Part shown: positions 6,145 through 11,411 of the stretch, in pieces
Layout of the letters: each line of letters begins with the position of its first letter
Position numbering within the stretch: position 1 is the first letter of the stretch
NCBI GenBank assembly: GCA_003247275.1
Contig: QKAA01000050.1
Coordinates: 1-13,220 of the forward strand
DNA from: a bacterium
GTDB lineage: Bacteria > Patescibacteriota > Microgenomatia > UBA1400 > RBG-16-45-19
Direction: 5' to 3'
Length of the DNA: 13,220 bases
Program-made: the position numbers and the translations under genes
Notes under the pieces: generated by a model
Databases searched by the model: none
The model's input: the letters and a program-made list of their open reading frames with translations, nothing else
What the model was told of the DNA's origin: nothing

Positions 6145-6396
6145 ATGGATAAAGGTTTTGACACTGCAACTAGAATAATGGCAACTGACTTGCCGGAAAT
6201 AAAGGCGCCGAGTAGTGTGGCGAAAAACATGTTGTCATTGGCGCAGGACCAGGAGCAGATGCGTGATCGAGTTCAGACGGCGAAAGTTTTGGCGGTGACG
6301 GGAATCATCATTGCTTCTGGAAGTTGTGGGGGATTGGCTCTCTGGCTTGCGCAGACGGAATGGGCCAAGCAAATACTTGAGAGTATTGGGCGATAA
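6145..6396 (+). CDS. Small single-pass membrane protein, 83 aa
   Basis: I do not recognise it. A soluble, partly charged N-terminal part of about 45 residues precedes one hydrophobic segment at about 46-70 (AKVLAVTGIIIASGSCGGLALWLA) and a short amphipathic tail. ATG 6145 was chosen. An in-frame TTG at 6115 would add ten residues but has no better ribosome site. Both sites are weak; GAG and AAAG lie upstream of the ATG. It probably shares the transcript of the lipoprotein gene, 41 bases upstream, and its end faces the ferredoxin gene 16 bases away. It may belong with the sortase and lipoprotein as an envelope component, which is inferred only from position. Confidence 0.6.
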   Translation: MDKGFDTATRIMATDLPEIKAPSSVAKNMLSLAQDQEQMRDRVQTAKVLAVTGIIIASGSCGGLALWLAQTEWAKQILESIGR

Positions 6397-6412
6397 TTTC
6401 TGAGAGGGTTGA

Positions 6413-6604
6413 TTATTCGGTCCAGGAAATGGCGCCGCCAGGACAAGAGGCGATAGCGGTATCGATCTCGGCTTCGGTGTTGCCTGATGGGTTGACGACA
6501 GTGGCTTTGCCAGTGTTGGGATCGATGGCGAAAGTGGCGGGAGCCAGAGCGGCACAAGTGCCACAGCCGATACAAATATCTTGGTTGACTTGAGGTTGTT
6601 TCAT
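6413..6604 (-). CDS. 4Fe-4S ferredoxin
   Basis: A 63-aa single-cluster ferredoxin that would carry one low-potential electron in the cytoplasm. Cys11, Cys14 and Cys17 (CIGCGTC) and Cys54 in SCPGGAI form the four ligands. The lengthened spacing to Cys54 and the size match small monocluster ferredoxins; a second CxxCxxC motif is absent. ATG 6604 was chosen because AAGGA lies six bases upstream and the ferredoxin fold begins directly after it; a longer open frame starts at 6655 but has no ribosome site. The upstream gene on the same strand is the zinc-ribbon protein, 71 bases away. No redox partner is encoded next to it. Confidence 0.93.
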   Translation of the reverse strand: MKQPQVNQDICIGCGTCAALAPATFAIDPNTGKATVVNPSGNTEAEIDTAIASCPGGAISWTE

Positions 6605-6675
6605 ATGAGTTCCTTTGTGGTAATGAGTAACGAGTAGAGGATAGCGAATAACCAATGAAGAAGCAAGAAGGGGGA

Positions 6676-6840
6676 TTATTTAGCGTCTTTGCCGGGATCG
6701 CGCTGTTTAGCACGGTGTTTAGCACGGCAGATAAGGCAGTATTGGGGTTTTTCTAAGCCTTTTGACTGGTAGAAGCGTTGGTCGTCTTCGGTCCAAATAA
6801 ACTCATTGTGGCAGTCTTGGCAGATAAGGGTGATATCCAT
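6676..6840 (-). CDS. Small zinc-ribbon protein, 54 aa
   Basis: The 54-aa product has two CxxC knuckles, Cys7/Cys10 (CQDC) and Cys35/Cys38 (CLIC), separated by an aromatic stretch EFIWTEDDQRFYQSKGL, and ends in a basic tail RAKHRAKQRD. This is the pattern of the short 'probable zinc-ribbon' domain family found alone in many bacteria; the cysteines should bind one zinc, and the basic tail could contact nucleic acid. Its molecular role is unknown. No Shine-Dalgarno sequence precedes ATG 6840. Instead an extended -10 box ends six bases before it, which predicts a leaderless mRNA. It is divergent from the tRNA gene, with 57 bases between them. Its tail overlaps part of a + strand open frame that is a shadow. 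Confidence 0.8.
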   Translation of the reverse strand: MDITLICQDCHNEFIWTEDDQRFYQSKGLEKPQYCLICRAKHRAKQRDPGKDAK

Positions 6841-6855
6841 GGGGCTATTTTAGCA
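6841..6855 (-). promoter_or_regulatory. Extended -10 promoter of the zinc-ribbon gene predicting a leaderless mRNA
   Basis: Read on the - strand, TGC then TAAAAT (6852 down to 6847) is followed by AGCCCC and ATG 6840. The spacing puts the transcription start on the A of the ATG. No good -35 box is seen. Confidence 0.5.
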
Positions 6856-6857
6856 GA

Positions 6858-6886
6858 TTGGTTTTTTGAATTTTTTTTTGTACAAT
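6858..6886 (+). promoter_or_regulatory. Promoter of tRNA-Ala
   Basis: TTGGTT at 6858-6863 and TACAAT at 6881-6886 are 17 bases apart, and the tRNA begins 12 bases after the -10 box. It is back to back with the zinc-ribbon promoter. Confidence 0.6.
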
Positions 6887-6897
6887 ACTCTAGTTTT

Positions 6898-6970
6898 GGG
6901 CCTGTAGCTCACTTGGTAGAGCGCTTCTATGGCATAGAAGAGGTAAGGGGTTCGAATCCCCTCAGGTCCA
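6898..6970 (+). tRNA. tRNA-Ala (anticodon GGC)
   Basis: A complete 73-base cloverleaf. The acceptor stem GGGCCTG/CAGGTCC contains the G3-U70 pair that defines alanine tRNAs. The D stem is GCTC/GAGC, and the anticodon stem CTTCT/AGAAG holds a seven-base loop with GGC at 6931-6933. The T arm has loop TTCGAAT and the discriminator is A. CCA is not encoded, so it must be added after transcription. It has its own promoter and terminator. Confidence 0.97.
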
Positions 6971-6979
6971 CTTAATTAA

Positions 6980-7010
6980 AAACCCCGCTCTCTGGCGGGG
7001 TTTATTGTTT
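6980..7010. terminator. Bidirectional terminator between tRNA-Ala and the membrane protein gene
   Basis: AAACCCCGC at 6980-6988 pairs perfectly with GCGGGGTTT at 6995-7003 around a six-base loop. T-rich sequence follows on the + strand and, after the other arm, on the - strand too. It can end the tRNA transcript and the - strand gene stopping at 7027. Confidence 0.85.
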
Positions 7011-7026
7011 TTGTTTTCAAAGTGGT

Positions 7027-7464
7027 TTATTTGTAGTAACTTTTGACCTGGTAGAGGACATAGAGGGAGATGGCGGTGCCGACAACTAAGCTGCCGAGTT
7101 CGAAGGAAATGAGACTGCTAATGGCGGTTAAGATGACGCTGTAGAGCATGTATTCCCAGGCGATGCGTTTTCTGGCAAAGAGTCCAGGGATGGCCATGGC
7201 AGTCAAGATAACATTGCCGATGACAAAAATGATGGAGAGAGAAAAGCCAGTGAAGGCATGGAGGCCACCTAAAGCAGCGAAGGGAGCAGCCACGGCACTC
7301 AGACCGAGAACGCCAAGCACGAGAGGGAGGGAGAAAACAATGCTGATGACGGCAATGTAGGGAGAGAACTTAACGATGAGTTCTCTGAAGTTTTCGGGGA
7401 GGGCGGGAAGTTTGGCAGACATATCGTCGACTTGTTTGTCGAGCTTATTTAGTGCAGCAATCAT
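7027..7464 (-). CDS. Four-segment integral membrane protein, 145 aa
   Basis: I do not recognise a family. A 30-residue soluble N-terminus (LNKLDKQVDDMSAKLPALPENFRELI) with amphipathic character leads into four predicted membrane segments at about 34-60, 68-95, 103-121 and 122-140, and the C-terminus ends YQVKSYYK. It is small enough to act as a subunit or an accessory protein. ATG 7464 has AAGGA six bases upstream. It lies downstream of the O-antigen-ligase-like gene but is separated from it by a strong terminator, so it is probably transcribed alone; its promoter is not obvious. It ends just before the bidirectional terminator at 6980. Confidence 0.7.
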   Translation of the reverse strand: MIAALNKLDKQVDDMSAKLPALPENFRELIVKFSPYIAVISIVFSLPLVLGVLGLSAVAAPFAALGGLHAFTGFSLSIIFVIGNVILTAMAIPGLFARKRIAWEYMLYSVILTAISSLISFELGSLVVGTAISLYVLYQVKSYYK

Positions 7465-7513
7465 AGGTGATCCTTTTTGTACTAGTTAATACTTTAGGTA
7501 TATAGTGCCATAG

Positions 7514-7546
7514 AAAAATCCCTCGGTAAAGTGCCGAGGGATTTTC
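7514..7546 (-). terminator. Rho-independent terminator of the O-antigen-ligase-like gene
   Basis: Arms 7515-7526 and 7534-7545 are exact complements over 12 bp around a seven-base loop, with a T run on the - strand at the end. It begins 27 bases beyond the stop codon at 7573. The run of T on the + strand is similar, so it could act both ways. Confidence 0.85.
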
Positions 7547-7572
7547 TCCGGGATGAATGGTTGATGTTTTTG

Positions 7573-9681
7573 TTACGGGTTGATGTCGGCAGCAGGGGCC
7601 GTGGGGTTAGTGGTGGTCACATCTTCTGGACCAGCGTTGGCAGGAAGGTTGACTTCAGCATTGGGAGTAGGAGCTGGAGGAGCAGTTTGAAGTTGGGTTT
7701 GAGCGGGAGCAACTGTTTCAGCGGTTTGAGCTTGGTTTTGCTGAGGAAGCTGTTGAGAGAGCGCTTCTAACTCTTGGCGAGCTTGGGTGTAGTCGGCCGA
7801 TTGAGGATCAGTTAAGGAGAGGGTTTGGCGCATGTAGTCGTAAGCAGCGACAACATCTTGTTTTTCCTGATAGGCGTGGGAGAGGTTGTAGTAGGCGTTG
7901 GCATAATCAGGTTTGAGCTCAGCAGCTTGTTGGAAGAGTCGGATAGCTTGATCGTAAGCACCCAGTGAATAATAGACGCCACCGAGTTCAACACGAAGAG
8001 CGGGGTTTAGAGGATCGGTTTGAATAGCTTGGGAAAGAGTGGCGACGGTCCATTGATCAGCGTCTTGAGCGGCATTGATGAGGGCGCGGTAAATGGCGGC
8101 TAAGTTTTCCCAGTTGGTAGCGTTACCAGGATCGATGCTGGCGGCAATCTTAGCTTCACGGATGGCTTGTTGGATGAGTTGAGCAACATTGTTGCGGTCG
8201 TCATCAGTGATGTTTTCGTTGCCAGCGATAGCGTTGGCAAGAGCTAAGTTGGTAGCAGCATAGGAGCGGCGGTAGCGGGGGAGATAGGGGTTACCCAAGA
8301 TGGCTTCGCGTTGTAGGTTGTAAGTGGTTAAACCGTCGTTGGCAGCAGCAGCATCGAGAGAGCGTTTGAAAGTGTTCTCGGCGGCATAAGCCTTGATGGA
8401 GAAGACCATGGTGGTGATGGCTAGGCCTAAAAAGAGGACTGCGGGGAATACCCATTTAAAGGTAACCATCCAGGCTTCAAATGTATGATAGGAATCGCCT
8501 TCTTTTCGAGTAATCAATCCGTAGGGTTCAACTTTTGAGTTTTTATCAGTTTCGATTGTAAATACTTCAAGGCCGGCAAACTTGGCGGCCATGGCCCAGA
8601 GACCTAAGACAACCATGAAAGCAAAGTAAAGAACGTAGTTGCCGGGGATTAAGAAGAACAAGATAGCTATGGCAAAGGCGGTGACTTTGAGGGAGCGAAT
8701 TTGAATACCGCTGGTGGAGTTCTTGCTCAATTTAAACATACCGACAATGAGACTAATAAAGAAGGCAAGTCCCAGTAAACCGACGGTGGTGAGTAGGTGA
8801 AGAACCTCAGTGGTGGAGTAGTTGAAGCGGATGTTCCACAAGTCGGTGGTGTTAAGCAAGTTGGGACGAAGTTGGTTGAAGGCATTGACAAAAGAGGCGG
8901 TACCGACACCAAAGAGAGCTGTTTTGGGAGCTTTGAGAGTGTCGATGGCGATGGCATAACCAGTGCCAAAAGGAAGGAAAACAGGGGCAGTGTCTTTGCC
9001 AGGTAAGGAATAGACGGAGACGACTAAAATGGCGGAAGCCATGATAGCGGAAAGGACAAAGAGAGCCACTTTTTCGCCGGGATCAGTTTTGGTGAAGGCG
9101 AGAATTAAGCCGAGAGCGACGGTGGGGATTAAGAAGGTAAGAAGGGCGACGGGGCTACCGGCAGGTGTAAAGACTAAGGTGTTAGAAAGTTGAGTGCCAG
9201 CTAGTTGGTTGATGAGGTTGCTCAAGCCAAAGCCAAAGCTTTGGAAGAGAGAAATGATGGCAAGGACCGTACCGGAGCCGATGAGGGTGTAGGTAGCTTG
9301 GCGGATGAAGCGACGCTCAGTAATGAGGTTAGTGCTCATGGCCACGAAAAGGCTGCCAGCTAAGAAGAAGCTGCCGCGACCCATGAGGGCTTCAACCACA
9401 TTGGTGGGATTACTAATAAAGGTAGATAGCAGATGGATGACACCAAAGCCAAAAAGAGGAGCAATAAAAGGCAGGACCTCAAAGTGAAGGGTTTTGGTGG
9501 TGAGGGTGCGGATGGCGTAGAGCACGAGAAGGATGCTGGTTGCAGTAATCAAGAGGAAGAGTTTGTTGGTGTCGTAGAAGTTGGTGGTGGTGGGGAGCAT
9601 GAAGAGGGGGAAGAGGGCGATAGTAATAAGTGAGACGATACTAGCAACTTTGCTGATCGTCTTCTCAGCAGAATGGGTCAT
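7573..9681 (-). CDS. O-antigen-ligase-like polytopic membrane protein with TPR domain
   Basis: A 702-aa protein in three parts. Residues 1-430 hold about eleven membrane segments with the O-antigen ligase/polymerase (Wzy_C-like) signature LFGVGTASFVNAFNQLRP at 256-273. Residues 440-645 are soluble with TPR repeats; the clearest unit is AYDQAIRLFQQAAELKPDYANAYYNL at 575-600, preceded by helices at about 500-570. Residues 646-702 form a Gln-, Ala-, Pro- and Thr-rich low-complexity tail. The family transfers or polymerises glycans on the outer face of the membrane; in a cell without an outer membrane the product would be a surface polysaccharide or glycoprotein glycan. The TPRs may bind partners. 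The Wzy-like assignment rests on topology and one motif. ATG 9681 has AGGAGG five bases upstream. No glycosyltransferases lie nearby. Confidence 0.85.
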   Translation of the reverse strand: MTHSAEKTISKVASIVSLITIALFPLFMLPTTTNFYDTNKLFLLITATSILLVLYAIRTLTTKTLHFEVLPFIAPLFGFGVIHLLSTFISNPTNVVEALMGRGSFFLAGSLFVAMSTNLITERRFIRQATYTLIGSGTVLAIISLFQSFGFGLSNLINQLAGTQLSNTLVFTPAGSPVALLTFLIPTVALGLILAFTKTDPGEKVALFVLSAIMASAILVVSVYSLPGKDTAPVFLPFGTGYAIAIDTLKAPKTALFGVGTASFVNAFNQLRPNLLNTTDLWNIRFNYSTTEVLHLLTTVGLLGLAFFISLIVGMFKLSKNSTSGIQIRSLKVTAFAIAILFFLIPGNYVLYFAFMVVLGLWAMAAKFAGLEVFTIETDKNSKVEPYGLITRKEGDSYHTFEAWMVTFKWVFPAVLFLGLAITTMVFSIKAYAAENTFKRSLDAAAANDGLTTYNLQREAILGNPYLPRYRRSYAATNLALANAIAGNENITDDDRNNVAQLIQQAIREAKIAASIDPGNATNWENLAAIYRALINAAQDADQWTVATLSQAIQTDPLNPALRVELGGVYYSLGAYDQAIRLFQQAAELKPDYANAYYNLSHAYQEKQDVVAAYDYMRQTLSLTDPQSADYTQARQELEALSQQLPQQNQAQTAETVAPAQTQLQTAPPAPTPNAEVNLPANAGPEDVTTTNPTAPAADINP

Positions 9682-9897
9682 AGTGACCTCCTTTATAGTG
9701 TGGTGTTGGTCAAAGCGCGTTGGCGCCGAACCAGACTAAATAATTATGGTGTGACATCGCTTCGTTTGGGTATTTGTTCAAACCACAACGAAAGTTGAGG
9801 CAGAGTGTGATGCCATACTTCATTTTCAGTATGCCGATAAAGGAGGGGTGGTGTCAAGCGGAAGAGGGGGAGAAAATCTGAATGATAAATAACAAAT
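9682..9897. other. Noncoding stretch upstream of the O-antigen-ligase-like gene
   Basis: It holds the ribosome site AGGAGG of the leftward gene (9687-9692) and a TATAAA at 9692-9697 on the - strand. Several pairing segments are visible (CTTCGTT with AACGAAAG around 9750-9795; CATACT with AGTATG around 9812-9836), so the leader of the leftward gene may be structured. No gene seen. Confidence 0.5.
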
Positions 9898-10092
9898 GAT
9901 AATTTTTATTTTCTTTTGTCACCAAAAGGAGCAAAAGTGTTTTTCATACGTTCTTTGATCAGGAATAGAGGTTACTTTAAATATTATTCACAGGAACTCC
10001 TGTCAGGTACAGCTTGACAGTCAAACATCCTGTGATTATCAAAGGAATTCGTTACCTCTTTTCTTTATCAAAATCACTCAAATGAAAAAGGT
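9898..10092. ncRNA. Structured element B (related to element A at 4275)
   Basis: About 195 bases with the block order of element A: a short hairpin CTTTTG/CAAAAG leading into AAAGGAGCAAA at 9925-9935, then a long imperfect stem (9954-9975 with 10051-10072). Next comes ATATTAT at 9981-9987, an inner stem CACAGG/CCTGTG (9989-9994 with 10029-10034), AACT, an apical hairpin (10000-10005 with 10015-10020), GGAATTC at 10044-10050 and CTCAAATGAAAAAGGT at 10077-10092. Stem sequences differ from those of A yet still pair. The strand is not settled. It lies between two - strand genes, away from either start. Confidence 0.5.
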
Positions 10093-10160
10093 TAAGAGAA
10101 AAGGGCGAAAAAAGGAGAAATTGATGTACTGGTTTAGCGATTGATATAGTTTGATGTAGC

Positions 10161-10193
10161 AAAAACAGCCATTTTGGAGCAGAAATGACTGTT
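10161..10193 (-). terminator. Terminator of the cytochrome b5 gene
   Basis: On the - strand, arms 10193-10185 and 10172-10164 pair over 9 bp with one G-U pair around a 12-base loop, and five T follow (A run at 10161-10165 on the + strand). It lies 34 bases past the stop codon at 10228. Confidence 0.7.
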
Positions 10194-10227
10194 ATTGTTT
10201 GATATATAAAATTATGTTTTGTAGTGG

Positions 10228-10623
10228 TTACTGAGCTAGGATGCCGATCTCGAAATTGGGGAGAAAACTTCGGGCTTCATCGGAGTGGGGAGTGCCGGGA
10301 CCCATGGGACGAGTGTTGAAAAGTTCGGTGGCGTCAATGCCGCAACCAGTATAAATAGTGTCGCCGCCGGGATGGGTGTCACCAAAGTTGGACACGTCGT
10401 AGACTTTGCCTTCAATGGCCATCCAACAATCTTCGGGAGTGGTGTGCTTTGCGATATCGGCCAACGTATAGCTGAGTTCCATAGTGGTCTCAGTTGTGGG
10501 GGAAGCCTCCATGGAAGTTTCAACAGTGGGTTGAGGGGAGGGAGCAGCAGCTTGAGGGAGGAGGGAACAACCGGCAAGGATTAATCCAGACGAAGCAATA
10601 ATTGCTAGAGATGAGAACTTCAT
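10228..10623 (-). CDS. Cytochrome b5-like heme-binding lipoprotein
   Basis: A 131-aa exported protein with a lipoprotein signal: MKFSSLAIIASSGLILAGC, lipobox LAGC at 16-19, Cys19 lipidated. A Pro/Thr/Ser-rich linker (about 20-50) leads to a cytochrome b5 domain at about 51-131. The b5 core is clear: CWMAIEGKVYDVSNF at 66-80, HPGG at 84-87 with His84 as the first heme ligand, and His113 (TPHSDEA) as the likely second. It should act as a one-electron carrier on the outer face of the membrane. ATG 10623 has AGGAG seven bases upstream. It is downstream of the superoxide dismutase gene on the same strand, with 86 bases between them holding a 12-bp inverted repeat. No reductase partner is nearby. 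Confidence 0.9.
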   Translation of the reverse strand: MKFSSLAIIASSGLILAGCSLLPQAAAPSPQPTVETSMEASPTTETTMELSYTLADIAKHTTPEDCWMAIEGKVYDVSNFGDTHPGGDTIYTGCGIDATELFNTRPMGPGTPHSDEARSFLPNFEIGILAQ

Positions 10624-10650
10624 ATAGTGTCTCCTTTTTTATATGTAACC

Positions 10651-10685
10651 GTCAAAACACCAGTGAGAAAAATTGGTGTTTTGAC
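10651..10685. repeat. 12-bp inverted repeat between the SOD and cytochrome b5 genes
   Basis: GTCAAAACACCA at 10651-10662 is exactly complementary to TGGTGTTTTGAC at 10674-10685, with an 11-base loop. It is AT-rich and has no T run after it on the - strand. It may be an intercistronic hairpin, an inefficient terminator of the SOD message, or a protein-binding site near the cytochrome b5 start. Confidence 0.6.
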
Positions 10686-10709
10686 AGGGCCTCGAACCTT
10701 TGGTTAGCA

Positions 10710-11306
10710 TTAGGGTTGCTGAAGATTAGTTTCGACCTGCTTCCAGTTTAAGATATGCCAGAAGGCATCAATGTATTCAGGTCGGCGATTTTGATATTTG
10801 AGGTAGTAGGAGTGTTCCCAGAGATCAAGACCGATGATGGGGGTGAGATTTTGGGCGAGAGGATTATCTTGATTAGGAGTGGAAATAATTTTGAGGTTAT
10901 TTTGGGAATCGGCGACGAGCCAGGTCCAGCCAGAACCGAAGAAAACGGAAGCTTTGGCAGTGAACTCCTGTTTAAAATTGTCGATGGCGCCAAAATGCTT
11001 GACTAGGGTTTGATGGACTGATTCAGGAAAAGGTTGATCAACTTGAGGAGAAAGAATACTCCAGAAGAGGTTGTGATTTAAAACTCCACCGGCGGTGTTG
11101 TGAATGGCGGGATAATCTTTGATGTCGAGTGTGACAAGCTCTTCAAGAGAAGAGGATTGCAAATCAGGAAATTCATCAAGGGCGGCGTTTAATTTGTCGG
11201 CATAGCCTTGGTGGTGTTTGTTGACATGAAAATCCATGGTGGCAGCATCGAAATAGGGTTCGAGAGCCGAGAGTTCAAAGGAGGGAGGAGTGATTATGTG
11301 TTTCAT
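10710..11306 (-). CDS. sodA: Superoxide dismutase, manganese type
   Basis: It converts superoxide to oxygen and hydrogen peroxide. At 198 aa it has the normal length of the iron/manganese family. Metal ligands by family pattern are His27 (DFHVNKHHQGY), His78 (NHNLFW), Asp161 and His165 (GLDLWEHSYYL); Tyr35 is the second-shell tyrosine. The residues that separate metal types favour manganese: Gly74 in AGGVLNH, and Gln146 in STPNQDNP where iron enzymes lack this Gln. No signal peptide, so it is cytoplasmic. It has a consensus promoter and no Shine-Dalgarno sequence, with a predicted leader of about three bases. It is divergent from leuS and upstream of the cytochrome b5 lipoprotein gene. Metal preference cannot be fixed from sequence alone. 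Confidence 0.96.
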   Translation of the reverse strand: MKHIITPPSFELSALEPYFDAATMDFHVNKHHQGYADKLNAALDEFPDLQSSSLEELVTLDIKDYPAIHNTAGGVLNHNLFWSILSPQVDQPFPESVHQTLVKHFGAIDNFKQEFTAKASVFFGSGWTWLVADSQNNLKIISTPNQDNPLAQNLTPIIGLDLWEHSYYLKYQNRRPEYIDAFWHILNWKQVETNLQQP

Positions 11307-11315
11307 AGTGACACT

Positions 11316-11344
11316 ACTATATATTTAGTGGTAGTTGATGTCAA
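11316..11344 (-). promoter_or_regulatory. Consensus promoter of the superoxide dismutase gene
   Basis: On the - strand TTGACA (11344 down to 11339), a 17-base spacer and TATAGT (11321 down to 11316) form a near-perfect promoter. The start would be near 11309, three bases before ATG 11306. Confidence 0.8.
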
Positions 11345-11395
11345 GGGGGTGGAAGTTGGGGAATAGAGATGTGGGCTAAATAGCCTTTGATTTGT

Positions 11396-11411
11396 TGGTA
11401 TAATCAAGGCT
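11396..11411 (+). promoter_or_regulatory. Extended -10 promoter of leuS predicting a leaderless mRNA
   Basis: TGG at 11396-11398 precedes a perfect TATAAT at 11399-11404, and seven bases separate it from ATG 11412. Transcription would start at 11411 or 11412. No Shine-Dalgarno sequence or good -35 box is visible. Confidence 0.6.

Noticed and set aside
6605..6655. Longer start for the ferredoxin (80 aa)
   Set aside because: The extra 17 residues have no ferredoxin character, while ATG 6604 has AAGGA at proper spacing.
8797..9633. Plus-strand open frames inside the O-antigen-ligase-like gene
   Set aside because: They are shadows of the minus-strand gene, rich in Gly/Glu/Lys from the G-rich complementary strand, and have no initiation signals.
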